Origin: Lentilactobacillus senioris
GTDB lineage: Bacteria > Bacillota > Bacilli > Lactobacillales > Lactobacillaceae
Reading direction: 5' to 3'
Assembly: GCF_026798195.1 (NCBI RefSeq)
Contig: NZ_JAPQEZ010000001.1
Location: 120,900-184,899 of the forward strand
DNA length: 64,000 nt
Shown piece after piece: positions 53,606-61,800 of this stretch. Position 1 is the stretch's first letter, and every line of letters starts with the position of its first letter. The position numbers were made by a program, and so were the translations under genes. Below the pieces are notes generated by a model, which saw only the letters and a program-made list of their open reading frames with translations, was not told the origin of the DNA and did not search any database.

Positions 53606-53692
53606 TTCGTAATTACCTCCTCTTATTTCACCACAAACATTGGTACTAATAGAAATAACTATACCAATTGGTCACAAAATAATCTCACTAAA

Positions 53693-54229
53693 TCAGAATT
53701 TTATCATGCTCCACCCATTCCTAACACCAGTGGCCAATGGATGTACCGGTTTATTGGTTCCGTCTACCAATACCTGCAACTTATCTTCAAGTCCGGCCTG
53801 CTTTAGCTGTTCGATTAGTTCCTGTTGTCGTTTGCAAGCTAACTTGTTATTTCTTGGGAATGATCCAGTGGCAATAACAATTGTTTCAACCTCTTTAGCC
53901 TCTAGTAGAGTAATCATGTCCGTTGATGATGTAAAACTACTGGTTGATACTCCATTAGGTTCATTAGCTAAGCTAATTTTTGAGAATAGGTTAGTCATAA
54001 CCACCTTATTAAAATTCATCGCTTTTACGTTATTGATAATCAAAGACGTTGTTAGGTCAGTTGTTACCCCATCACTTTTACCGGGGTGATTAGTAATGAC
54101 CATGATAGCTTTCTCTGGTTCATCACCACTCCAATCGTACGATAAGGAGTACCGGTGTTCCCCGTCAGAGCTATACTTAGCCATCGTTTTGATTTCATAT
54201 TTAGGTTGTGCTATTTGTTTTGTAATCAT
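53693..54229 (-). CDS. DUF1643 family protein
   Basis: The 178-aa protein has the DUF1643 pattern: RYSLSYDWSGDEPEKAIMVI, GKSDGVTTDLTTSLIINNV and VVMTNLFSKISLANEP. DUF1643 genes are typical SCC passengers of unknown function. GGAGG lies before the ATG. It follows the tandem paralogues across a strong terminator and is probably a separate unit. Confidence 0.82.
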   Translation of the reverse strand: MITKQIAQPKYEIKTMAKYSSDGEHRYSLSYDWSGDEPEKAIMVITNHPGKSDGVTTDLTTSLIINNVKAMNFNKVVMTNLFSKISLANEPNGVSTSSFTSSTDMITLLEAKEVETIVIATGSFPRNNKLACKRQQELIEQLKQAGLEDKLQVLVDGTNKPVHPLATGVRNGWSMIKF

Positions 54230-54246
54230 ATTTATTCCTCCAAAAA

Positions 54247-54287
54247 TAATAGGCTAACTCCATAAAAATTATGGGGTTAGCCTATTT
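54247..54287. terminator. Bidirectional terminator
   Basis: AATAGGCTAACTCC...GGGGTTAGCCTATT stem with A-run and T-run on opposite sides, between DUF1643 and the small paralogue genes. Confidence 0.85.
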
Positions 54288-54371
54288 TTTACTGTCATCG
54301 ATAACTACTAGAAGTTCTTCGACAACCTTTTCCAACAATCTCAATGTAATTTTTACCCATGTACTTTCCAA
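54282..54371 (-). CDS. Possible 29-aa peptide downstream of the paralogue pair
   Basis: A TTG 8 bases after GGAGG opens a 29-aa frame with an amphipathic centre, LRLLEKVVEELLVVIDDSKK. The SD overlaps the end region of the 98-aa gene. An alternative frame starts with ATT or ATG on the same SD (MGKNYIEIVGKGCRRTS). The choice is uncertain, but the strong SD supports one of them. Confidence 0.4.
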   Translation of the reverse strand: MESTWVKITLRLLEKVVEELLVVIDDSKK

Positions 54372-54385
54372 TGAATTCACCTCCG

Positions 54386-54682
54386 TTATACTAATTTGCC
54401 TTTATGCAAAGTTCCCCCAGTCAGGATAAACCTTAGTTCTTCATCAGTTATGGCGTATATAGTCCAATCCTCGTAACTAAAATAGTGAACTATAACCCAG
54501 CTGGGTAAATCGTTAGTGCTAATTGTCAGCAAATTAGAATTTAGTTCATCAGACCATAATAAGCTTGACTTAGTGTCTACATTAGCCAAACTCAATTGCT
54601 TACTCACCAAATTACCAAGAATTTGAAGTAACACCCTAACCGCTTTGAAATTCCATTCATCACCATTTAGATTAACGCTCAT
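54386..54682 (-). CDS. Tandem paralogue B, 98 aa, unknown
   Basis: The 98-aa protein shares its C-terminal half with the next gene: WVIVHYFSYEDWTIYAITDEE and LTGGTLHKGKLV here, IMVNYYGYNDWVAYVITDMS and LLYRGKLV there. The N-terminal halves differ. The start overlaps the upstream stop (ATGA). The family is unknown; small duplicated genes like these are typical near ccr loci. Confidence 0.6.
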   Translation of the reverse strand: MSVNLNGDEWNFKAVRVLLQILGNLVSKQLSLANVDTKSSLLWSDELNSNLLTISTNDLPSWVIVHYFSYEDWTIYAITDEELRFILTGGTLHKGKLV

Positions 54683-54990
54683 GATTGATCCTCCTGAACT
54701 AATTTGCCCCTATACAAAAGACCAACCGCTAGTAACCAATCTTGGCTCATATCTGTAATAACGTAGGCTACCCAGTCATTGTATCCATAATAGTTAACCA
54801 TTATTTGCTCTGGTAAATTAGCTTTGGTATTTTTTGGTAGTAAATTATCATCCAGCTCACTTTTGTACATCATCTCCGATTCAGCCGCAATCTCTTCATT
54901 ACTAACACTAATGCCTGCTTCATTTTGGAACTTAGCAAGTAATTTACTACGACTTTGCTCATTCCAAGCCTGTTTCATTTCGTTATTCAT
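54679..54990 (-). CDS. Tandem paralogue A, 103 aa, unknown
   Basis: The 103-aa acidic protein begins MNNEMKQAWNEQSRSKLLAK and ends with the shared NYYGYNDWVAYVITD and GLLYRGKLV modules. The ATG at 54990 has AGGAGGG 7 bases upstream, unlike the frame from 55014. It overlaps paralogue B by 4 bp; both could form a small complex. Confidence 0.6.
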   Translation of the reverse strand: MNNEMKQAWNEQSRSKLLAKFQNEAGISVSNEEIAAESEMMYKSELDDNLLPKNTKANLPEQIMVNYYGYNDWVAYVITDMSQDWLLAVGLLYRGKLVQEDQS

Positions 54991-55018
54991 AATTTCCCTC
55001 CTGATTATAGACAAAAAA

Positions 55019-55053
55019 GAACGGTAAACACTTTTTATAGTGTTTACCGTTCA
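55019..55053 (-). terminator. Terminator of the 165-aa gene
   Basis: AACGGTAAACACT...AGTGTTTACCGTT perfect 13-bp stem with flanking A/T runs. Confidence 0.85.
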
Positions 55054-55099
55054 AAATTTATTATTTTTACTTATAAAACTAAAACAAACCGTTTTCCAT

Positions 55100-55597
55100 T
55101 TAACTAAAAATAGCCTTTACTTTTTTACTAATGTTTTTCTGATCCCTAGAGGATCCTAACCATTGAACTCCTTTAATAATTGCAAACACACCTATAAACA
55201 ATGTGTTTGCAAATATGCCTAGTAATAACAATATATCCATATTTGTGTTGAAAATATTTTCCCAAGCCTTGCTAGTACCCTTTTTAATAGCTTGTGTTGT
55301 ATACGTCCATTGTTGTTTAGCACGATTTTTCATAAAAATAAATATATCAGCTTTATTCTTACTATCATTTTTTACTGCAATAATAAATTTAACTGTATCG
55401 TAGTCCCTTGCTGCTTTTTCAATTATTTTACGTTGTTTCTTCTCGTATTGTTCTAAAAATTCCTTATCTGGTTTATTAGGAATGTCAATTGTTTGTGTGG
55501 TTATTGTTGTTTGATAGTTTATTGCCTTATATTCCTCAGTAATTAATTTTTCAATTTGGTTAAATTGCTCATCTGAAATACTATATAAATTTGTCAT
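55100..55597 (-). CDS. Unknown 165-aa protein with C-terminal membrane helix
   Basis: The 165-aa protein has a Lys/Glu-rich, probably coiled-coil first half (residues 40-75) and one membrane helix (about 120-144, LLLLGIFANTLFIGVFAI) followed by a basic tail. No family recognised. It lies between the Mor-like regulator and the paralogue pair. Confidence 0.55.
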   Translation of the reverse strand: MTNLYSISDEQFNQIEKLITEEYKAINYQTTITTQTIDIPNKPDKEFLEQYEKKQRKIIEKAARDYDTVKFIIAVKNDSKNKADIFIFMKNRAKQQWTYTTQAIKKGTSKAWENIFNTNMDILLLLGIFANTLFIGVFAIIKGVQWLGSSRDQKNISKKVKAIFS

Positions 55598-55699
55598 ATA
55601 ATTACTCCCTTTTTTATAATTTACTAGAAAATGATCAAAATTTTTCCACCTTGTTGTCCATCTATTCTTTCTATTATGTATAAACCATCCAGTTACCCC

Positions 55700-55957
55700 C
55701 TATAATTTATTGCGTCCAACTTCTCTTATCCACCTCTGAGAATAACCATACTTATGGGACAATTCTCGGGCATTAGTCCCATCGTATTGAACTCTGATTT
55801 TCTCTTTAGATAGATTCCTATCGTATAAGTGTAGTGGAACTGATATTTGTGTACCTTTGTAGTGATTGTATATTTTTAGCATTGCTTCAACACCAACTAT
55901 TTCCGACAACCCCCGATAGAAATAATGCAGCGACTCAACGTCTACTTTATCGTCCAA
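55700..55957 (-). CDS. Mor transcription activator family protein
   Basis: The 85-aa protein has the Mor/C pattern: YNHYKGTQISVPLHLYDR, then IRVQYDGTNARELSHKYGYSQRWIREVGR, a helix-turn-helix. Mor proteins activate phage middle genes; small Mor-like proteins also sit on other mobile elements. TTG start 7 bases after AGGAGG. It could activate the SCC gene block. Confidence 0.75.
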   Translation of the reverse strand: MDDKVDVESLHYFYRGLSEIVGVEAMLKIYNHYKGTQISVPLHLYDRNLSKEKIRVQYDGTNARELSHKYGYSQRWIREVGRNKL

Positions 55958-56218
55958 AACAACACCTCCTAGGGAAAATTTTACACATTAGTAAGTGGTT
56001 ATGATATAGCTTGGTAGCTAGCCTTTTTCATTACGAATAGCACTGTACTCTATACTTTTGGGCATATAAAAAACTAATCTGATCTTCTCAGACTGGTTCA
56101 TAGTAAAAATATATATTTATAAAACGAGATACCGCATCTATTATTTTACTTATCCTAAAAATTATCACCACATGGTAGTTCCACTGGTTCAGGAAATATT
56201 CTCATTCTAAAAAAATGC
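55958..56218. other. Gene-free gap between the Mor-like and ars genes
   Basis: The gap is AT-rich and holds divergent promoter sequence (mor-like gene leftwards, ars rightwards). No convincing ORF or RNA was seen. Confidence 0.5.
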
Positions 56219-56270
56219 TTGACGCTTACATAGATAATGATCTATATTATAAACATAGATGCGCGTCTAT
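56219..56270 (+). promoter_or_regulatory. ars promoter with two ArsR operators
   Basis: TTGACG (56219-56224), an 18-bp spacer and TATATT (56243-56248) form the promoter. Two copies of ATAGAT-N5-TCTAT (56230-56245 and 56255-56270) overlap the spacer/-10 and the start region, ideal for ArsR repression. Confidence 0.78.
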
Positions 56271-56289
56271 ATTTATAAAGGAGTATACA

Positions 56290-56643
56290 ATGGACTATCA
56301 AAATTACGTACAAATACTAAAGGCAATGGCTGATCCTAATCGTTTAAAAATCATAGATTTACTTTCTTGTGGGTCTTTATGTGCATGTGATATCTTAGAG
56401 CATTTCAACTTTTCACAACCAACTTTATCTCATCACATGAAAGTATTACAAAATGCTGGTATCGTATCAGCACGCAAGGACGGTAAGTGGCAACATTATA
56501 CCCTTAACGACGAATTTATAACGTCTTTTAAAAAAGACACTGGTCTGCTATTAACTAGTGATGAACAATGTATTTGTCATTCGGATGCTGATTGTCCAAA
56601 TTGTTCTTCAGGAAAGGTTGCCATTACAAATGAAAAAAATTGA
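56290..56643 (+). CDS. arsR: Arsenical resistance repressor ArsR
   Basis: The 117-aa winged-helix repressor has a metal site in the DNA-binding helix region (SCGSLCACDIL: Cys27, Cys31, Cys33) and the recognition helix QPTLSHHMKVLQNAGIV. A Cys-rich C-terminus (CICHSDADCPNC) may add metal binding. The ATG at 56290 follows AAAGGAG; the longer frame from 56215 covers the promoter. It overlaps arsD by 14 bp. Confidence 0.93.
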   Translation: MDYQNYVQILKAMADPNRLKIIDLLSCGSLCACDILEHFNFSQPTLSHHMKVLQNAGIVSARKDGKWQHYTLNDEFITSFKKDTGLLLTSDEQCICHSDADCPNCSSGKVAITNEKN

Positions 56644-56989
56644 ATTATTTGAACCAGCGATGTGTTGTTCAACAGGTGTTTGCGGTCCCAGCGTTAATCA
56701 GGACTTATTGACAATCACATCAGCATTCGAAGCAATGCAAGGTGTTACAAACGTTGAAGCAAATCGTTACAATTTAAGTAATAACCCCGATATTTTTAGT
56801 GGACGACCTGAAATTTTGTCGGCTATTAAAGATGATGCTGATTCAGTATTACCTATTACAGTCGTTGACGGCGAAATCGTTAAAACTGGTACGTATCCAA
56901 CAATTGACGAACTATCCGAATACACTGGCTTAGTTTTCGTTCCTGCTGAGCAAAATAATAGTTGTTGTGGCGGTAGTGGCTGCTGCTAA
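56630..56989 (+). CDS. arsD: Arsenic metallochaperone ArsD
   Basis: The 119-aa protein begins MKKIELFEPAMCCSTGVCGP with the conserved Cys12, Cys13 and Cys18 that hand As(III) to ArsA, and ends with extra pairs CCGGSGCC. The middle LDVNPDIFSGRPEI-like region (SNNPDIFSGRPEILSAIK) is typical. The start at 56630 lies inside arsR; the longer frame from 56558 runs through arsR in another frame. Confidence 0.93.
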   Translation: MKKIELFEPAMCCSTGVCGPSVNQDLLTITSAFEAMQGVTNVEANRYNLSNNPDIFSGRPEILSAIKDDADSVLPITVVDGEIVKTGTYPTIDELSEYTGLVFVPAEQNNSCCGGSGCC

Positions 56990-57038
56990 TTTTTTAATTG
57001 ATGTAAGAAATGGCACAGCCGTTTCTTTTGTACCATAT

Positions 57039-57054
57039 ATAGATGATTGTCTAT
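57039..57054 (+). promoter_or_regulatory. Third ArsR operator, before arsA
   Basis: ATAGAT-N5-TCTAT again, identical in pattern to the two upstream sites, in the 81-bp gap between arsD and arsA. Confidence 0.65.
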
Positions 57055-57070
57055 CTAAGGAGAAAATAAT

Positions 57071-58801
57071 ATGCAAACTTATCAACCTCAGTCAACAAAA
57101 TTAACTCACTATTTATTCTTTACAGGAAAAGGTGGTGTAGGTAAAACAACCACGGCCAGTGCAACCGCAATCAATTTAGCTGACTCTGGTAAGCGAGTAA
57201 TGTTGGCCTCTACTGATCCAGCCAGTAATTTGCAAGATGTATTTGATACAGAGTTGACCAATAAGCCGAAAGAGATTGCGAATGTTCCCGGGTTATTTGT
57301 TGCGAACTTTGACCCCGTAACTGCAGCTGCCGAATATCGTGAAAGTGTTATTGGACCTTACCGCGGAATCTTACCAGAAACAGCCATCAACAATATGGCC
57401 GAACAGCTTTCTGGTTCATGTACAGTTGAAATTGCTTCATTTAATGAATTTGCCAACTTTTTAACCGATCCCGAGGTTGATCAAAAATTTGATTATATTA
57501 TTTTTGATACTGCCCCAACAGGACATGCTTTGAGAATGCTTCAACTGCCCTCAGCTTGGAATAATTATTTAGATGAAAATGATCGTGGTGCTTCTTGTCT
57601 CGGACAACTTGCTGGAATGGATGACAAAAAGGCAATGTATGAGAAGGCCGTTGTTACCTTAAATGATTCAGAATTGACGACATTAATGTTAGTGACTCGC
57701 CCACAGAAAGCATCCTTATTAGAAGCAACTCGTGCGGCTAAAGAACTCGCTGCTATTGGAATTAATAATCAGCAACTCATTATTAATGGAACTTTGAAAG
57801 ATCCAACTGATTTGCCTTCACAGACAATCTTTACACAACAACAAAATGACCTCGCACAAATGCCCACAGCATTAAAAGAACTACCACAATTTGAAGTACC
57901 TTTGCGTCCTTATAACGTTACTGGGTTAGATAAGTTACGTTTGGTATTGCAGTCTGTGCAACCACAATTAGTTTCTCAACCAGATATCAAAAGTGACTAT
58001 CCTAATTTAGACGTTATCGTTAATGACCTAATCAAAACTAACAAGAAAATCATCTTCACCATGGGTAAAGGTGGGGTTGGTAAAACAACCGTTGCCGTTC
58101 AAATTGCCAAAAAATTAGTGGCTCAAAACAAAACGGTTCATTTGGCCACTACTGATCCAGCAGATCACTTAAATCTTTTTGAAACTGATGACCCAAATAT
58201 TACGGTCAGTCATATTGATGAACAACAAGTATTAAAAGATTACCAAGATGAAGTATTAGCCAGTGCACAGCAAACGATGAAATCTGATGATGTTGATTAT
58301 ATTGCCGAGGACTTACGTTCACCATGTACTCAAGAAATTGCAGTATTTAGGGCCTTTGCCAACATTGTTGCTCAAGATGATAGTGATGTGGTGGTAATTG
58401 ATACCGCTCCAACTGGTCATACGCTGTTATTACTTGATTCTACCCAAAGCTATGCTCAAGAAGTACAGCGGACGTCTGGTGAAGTTCCACAAGCAATCGT
58501 TGATTTATTACCTCGATTACAAGACCCAAGTCAGACTGAAATTGTAATGGTGACCTTACCTGAAACAACCCCCGTTTATGAGTCATTGCGTCTAAATGAT
58601 GATCTAAATCGAGCCCATATGGCCCATACTTGGTGGTTAGTCAATCAAAGTATGTTAGCAACCAATACTACCAACCCTTGTTTACAAGCCAGAGCACAGA
58701 ATGAAGTTGAATGGATTGAAAAAGTCAAAAAAATCTCAAATAATCATTTCGCAGTTGAACAGTGGCAACCTGATTTTGAAAAAGTATTACTAACGATTTA
58801 A
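57071..58801 (+). CDS. arsA: Arsenite-stimulated ATPase ArsA
   Basis: The 576-aa protein has two ATPase halves, each with a deviant Walker A GKGGVGKTT (residues 19-27 and 332-340) and an IDTAPTGH/FDTAPTGH switch. Cys in SGSCTVEI and RSPCTQEI are positioned like the E. coli metal-site Cys113 and Cys422. It drives As(III)/Sb(III) export with ArsB, loaded by ArsD. Length matches the family. Confidence 0.95.
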   Translation: MQTYQPQSTKLTHYLFFTGKGGVGKTTTASATAINLADSGKRVMLASTDPASNLQDVFDTELTNKPKEIANVPGLFVANFDPVTAAAEYRESVIGPYRGILPETAINNMAEQLSGSCTVEIASFNEFANFLTDPEVDQKFDYIIFDTAPTGHALRMLQLPSAWNNYLDENDRGASCLGQLAGMDDKKAMYEKAVVTLNDSELTTLMLVTRPQKASLLEATRAAKELAAIGINNQQLIINGTLKDPTDLPSQTIFTQQQNDLAQMPTALKELPQFEVPLRPYNVTGLDKLRLVLQSVQPQLVSQPDIKSDYPNLDVIVNDLIKTNKKIIFTMGKGGVGKTTVAVQIAKKLVAQNKTVHLATTDPADHLNLFETDDPNITVSHIDEQQVLKDYQDEVLASAQQTMKSDDVDYIAEDLRSPCTQEIAVFRAFANIVAQDDSDVVVIDTAPTGHTLLLLDSTQSYAQEVQRTSGEVPQAIVDLLPRLQDPSQTEIVMVTLPETTPVYESLRLNDDLNRAHMAHTWWLVNQSMLATNTTNPCLQARAQNEVEWIEKVKKISNNHFAVEQWQPDFEKVLLTI

Positions 58802-58862
58802 TAATAGAAAATCACTAATATCAAGGCAGAAATGCCTTGATTTTTGATGAATTGGAGGAATT

Positions 58863-60158
58863 ATGCAAGTATTTTTGGCAGTATTTATATTTTTATTAAC
58901 CTTGATTTTTGTTATTTGGCAACCAAACGGATTATCAATTGGTTGGACTGCGATTGGTGGTGCCATTCTAGCGTTAATATTTAGAGTCGTGACCCTTAAA
59001 GATGTTGGCACAGTAACCGGCATTGTTTGGAATGCTACGCTGTCATTCGTTGCTATTATCTTAATTTCCCTTATCCTTGATCAAATTGGCTTTTTTGAAT
59101 GGGCAGCATTACATATGGCCCGTCTCGCAAAAGGTAATGGCATTAGAATGTTTATTCTAATTTCAATTCTGGGAGCAATTGTAGCAGCATTGTTTGCTAA
59201 TGATGGTGCAGCGTTAATTTTAACCCCGATTGTACTTGCTATGGTTCGGGCATTACACTTCGATGAAAAACAAATTTTTCCCTTTATCATAGCCAGCGGT
59301 TTTATAGCAGACACAACTTCATTGCCTTTGATTGTGAGCAATTTAGTTAACATTGTCTCAGCAGATTTTTTTGGCATCACATTTTCCGAATATGCATTGA
59401 AAATGTGGTTACCTGACCTATTCTCACTAATTGCTAGCATTGGTATTTTATACATCTATTTTCGTAAAGCCTTACCAACTCATTATGATGTTTCACAAGT
59501 TGCTGATCCAAAAACTGCAATCAAAAATCAACGATTATTTAGTTTCTCGTGGTTTGTTTTAGCTGCACTATTAATTGGTTACTTTAGCAGTAGTTTTTTA
59601 AATATTCCTGTATCCTTTATTGCCCTTTCAATTGCGGTAATATTTTTACTCGTGGCTCGTAAAGACTCTCAAATTGATACTAAAGCCATTATCAAAGGCG
59701 CACCCTGGAATATTGTATTTTTCTCGATCGGCATGTATGTCGTAGTATATGGCCTTCAAAATGTTGGCTTAACATCATTACTTGCAGGGATAATTGGTAA
59801 GTTAGCAACAGGTAGTCGATTTATAGCAACCATGGGAATGGGTTATTTAGCTGCATTCCTTTCCTCTGCAATGAATAATATGCCTACCGTTATGATCGAT
59901 GCTTTATCAATCAAAGCTACACATGTATCCGGACTAATGCACCAAACGTTGGTTTATGCTAATGTAATTGGTTCTGACTTGGGACCAAAGATAACACCAA
60001 TCGGTTCTCTAGCAACATTAGTATGGTTACATGTCTTAGCACAAAAGAACGTTAAAATTGCTTGGGGAACTTATTTTAAAATCGGTATTACGATTACAAT
60101 CCCCGTTCTGTTTATAACATTGTGCGGACTTTGGCTGTCAATTAGCTTATTTGGATAG
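58863..60158 (+). CDS. arsB: Arsenite efflux membrane protein ArsB
   Basis: The 431-aa protein has about 12 hydrophobic segments and ArsB-type motifs [33 protein letters not shown] and [13 protein letters not shown]. It exports arsenite by itself or with ArsA. A GGAGG SD precedes the ATG. It follows arsA by 61 bp. Confidence 0.94.
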   Translation: MQVFLAVFIFLLTLIFVIWQPNGLSIGWTAIGGAILALIFRVVTLKDVGTVTGIVWNATLSFVAIILISLILDQIGFFEWAALHMARLAKGNGIRMFILISILGAIVAALFANDGAALILTPIVLAMVRALHFDEKQIFPFIIASGFIADTTSLPLIVSNLVNIVSADFFGITFSEYALKMWLPDLFSLIASIGILYIYFRKALPTHYDVSQVADPKTAIKNQRLFSFSWFVLAALLIGYFSSSFLNIPVSFIALSIAVIFLLVARKDSQIDTKAIIKGAPWNIVFFSIGMYVVVYGLQNVGLTSLLAGIIGKLATGSRFIATMGMGYLAAFLSSAMNNMPTVMIDALSIKATHVSGLMHQTLVYANVIGSDLGPKITPIGSLATLVWLHVLAQKNVKIAWGTYFKIGITITIPVLFITLCGLWLSISLFG

Positions 60159-60255
60159 TCATCGTAAATTAGTTAGTTATAGTTTTATATAATTATCCAA
60201 ATTTGAATATATTCTGTCTTTAATTATAAAATATTGAATAAATGGAGGAATTAAT

Positions 60256-60675
60256 ATGCCACAAATATATTTTCTTTGTACTGGTAATTCTTGTCGTAGT
60301 CAAATGGCTGAAGGGTTTGCAAAAGCAATTCTAGATCCAAGTTGGCGCATTGCTAGTGCTGGAATCGAAACTCATGGACTAAATCCAAAGGCAGTAAAGG
60401 TTATGGCAGAAAAAAAGATTGATATTTCCCACAACCAATCCAAGTTGATTGATTCTGATTATCTAAATTCCAGTGATTTGGTCGTTACGCTATGCGGCGA
60501 CGCACGTGATAAGTGCCCAATGACCCCACCAAACGTAAAAAAAGAACATTGGCCACTACAAGATCCTGCTCAAGCACAGGGAACCGATAAAGAAGTGCTT
60601 GACGTTTTTCGCCAAGTTAGAGATGAAATTGAACAACGGATACTGGATTTAAATCAGCGACTAAATAAAGGCTAA
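60256..60675 (+). CDS. arsC: Thioredoxin-dependent arsenate reductase ArsC
   Basis: The 139-aa low-molecular-weight-phosphatase-like reductase has P-loop [10 protein letters not shown] (Cys8, Arg14) and the redox pair Cys80 and Cys87 in [13 protein letters not shown], as in the pI258 type. It reduces arsenate with electrons from thioredoxin. Thioredoxin genes lie in the adjacent module. It is the last operon gene, 97 bp after arsB, with a terminator behind. Confidence 0.95.
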   Translation: MPQIYFLCTGNSCRSQMAEGFAKAILDPSWRIASAGIETHGLNPKAVKVMAEKKIDISHNQSKLIDSDYLNSSDLVVTLCGDARDKCPMTPPNVKKEHWPLQDPAQAQGTDKEVLDVFRQVRDEIEQRILDLNQRLNKG

Positions 60676-60747
60676 ATATATTTTGAGTTGTCCGTAAATT
60701 TTGGCGTTCATTTGTATTCATTCCCTGTCATAATGCTAATCACACTA

Positions 60748-60781
60748 AAAAAGCCATTCTCAACAAAGAGAATGGCTTTTT
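60748..60781 (+). terminator. Terminator of the ars operon
   Basis: AAAAAGCCATTCTC...GAGAATGGCTTTTT stem with T-run. Confidence 0.88.
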
Positions 60782-60786
60782 ATATA

Positions 60787-60834
60787 GCAAGTCCAATAAT
60801 TTCAACGATAACCTCATCACTTATGATACGGACT
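60787..60834. repeat. Right attachment site of the SCC-like element
   Basis: It includes GCAAGTCC (60787-60794, inverse of the left-end GGACTTGC) and the 24-bp direct repeat 60811-60834, which covers the last rlmH codons (Tyr-His-Lys-stop). Read from rlmH the core is TATCATAAGTGATGAGG, very close to the staphylococcal SCC core. Confidence 0.85.
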
Positions 60835-61296
60835 CCCCTCATTAATCATAAATGCTCGATAGATTTGCTCCGTCAGCACCGTACGCATCAATTGGTGTGG
60901 CATAGTGAACTTGCCAAATGAAATTTGGGTATCAGCTCGCTTTAATACGGCCGGATCCATTCCTAGTGAACCACCAATTACAAAGGTCAAATCAGAGTGC
61001 CCGTAAGTCGTCAAACGTTGAATTTCAGCAGCAAATTCTTCCGAAGTGCGTTCTTTTCCAAGGATCGCGAGTGCAAATACGTACTCGCGGTCTTTTATTT
61101 TACTCAAAATCCGTTCGCCCTCCTTGGCCATTACGGTAGCCATTTCAGCTTCACTCAAAGATTCTGGGGCTTTTTCGTCTGGAACTTCAACAATTTCAAA
61201 CTTACAAAATCTCCCCAATCGTTTGGCATATTCTGCGATAGCTTGTTTCCAATATTTTTCTTTGAGTTTACCGACAACCACGAGTTTGATATTCAT
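60817..61296 (-). CDS. rlmH: 23S rRNA pseudouridine-1915 N3-methyltransferase RlmH
   Basis: The 159-aa SPOUT methyltransferase starts [16 protein letters not shown] and has the SAM knot segment [17 protein letters not shown] and the end [16 protein letters not shown]. It methylates pseudouridine 1915 of 23S rRNA. Staphylococcal SCC elements insert at the same last codons (orfX). Its end is intact here because the repeat restores the codons. Confidence 0.97.
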   Translation of the reverse strand: MNIKLVVVGKLKEKYWKQAIAEYAKRLGRFCKFEIVEVPDEKAPESLSEAEMATVMAKEGERILSKIKDREYVFALAILGKERTSEEFAAEIQRLTTYGHSDLTFVIGGSLGMDPAVLKRADTQISFGKFTMPHQLMRTVLTEQIYRAFMINEGSPYHK

Positions 61297-61345
61297 TAAT
61301 TAAATTCCTTTCGTTTCTGTGTACAACCAGTCAGTTTTTAACAGT

Positions 61346-61647
61346 TTGTCCACAGAGTTATCCACAAGTTAACAACTGCCTGTTAGATTTTGGGAAATAC
61401 ACTTTGCTTTTTAAATGCAAGTCCTAAATTTTTTATCCACAGCTTAATGCACAACATATGTTCGCCTTGTGTTTTTATGAATCCTATTATAACAGCATTT
61501 ACGAGCCCAAACAAATGCAAATTTAACGCCTATAAAAAGTTATCCACAGCCACTGTGGATTATACGTTTTTGCTTCATCCACCGTTTCAAGGACGATTTA
61601 ACGCCATTTCGCTCTAAAACTATAAGATATCCACAAAGTTATCCACC
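61346..61647. other. DnaA-box cluster in a gene-free stretch
   Basis: Between rlmH and the GDPD gene (61297-61800) no gene is visible. It holds three exact TTATCCACA boxes (61358, 61433, 61540) and four one- or two-mismatch boxes (61346 TTGTCCACA, 61554 reverse TAATCCACA, 61627 ATATCCACA, 61639 TTATCCACC). Such clusters bind DnaA at oriC or act as initiator-titrating sites. dnaA itself is not in the window. Confidence 0.75.
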
Positions 61648-61800
61648 GCTACTTTTCTTAACTTTTTTCTTGACTAAATCATTTAGACTCTCAACCTAAA
61701 TCTTGTTCGGTTTTTAATCTAATTACGGAAAATGGTTCCGATTTCACCAAAAAAGTGTTCGTAATTTAATCGTTATACTAATTCCAGCCTAGATTGATTA

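Larger units (their letters stand above)
46653..60834. mobile_element. SCC-like element carrying arsRDABC, inserted at the rlmH 3' end
   Basis: The element has the full SCC plan: direct repeats with one copy covering the rlmH stop, a ccrA-ccrB pair, a Cch-like ATPase upstream of them, a DUF1643 gene, several small conserved-looking genes and a cargo operon at the rlmH side. The repeat core (TATCATAAGTGATG read from rlmH) is nearly the staphylococcal SCC core. Size is about 14 kb. It is more AT-rich than the left chromosomal genes. Confidence 0.85.

Noticed and set aside
56215..56290. ArsR starting at 56215
   Set aside because: This would translate the promoter and both operators; the ATG at 56290 has the SD and the normal ArsR N-terminus.
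46653..60834. Prophage
   Set aside because: There are no capsid, portal, terminase, tail, holin or lysin genes; the large serine recombinases and Cch-like ATPase fit SCC better.
60918..61303. Plus-strand ORFs opposite rlmH
   Set aside because: They are shadows of rlmH in other frames, without SDs or recognisable domains.
61390..61617. 75-aa plus-strand ORF in the DnaA-box region
   Set aside because: No SD, composition follows the boxes and AT-rich DNA, and no domain is visible.
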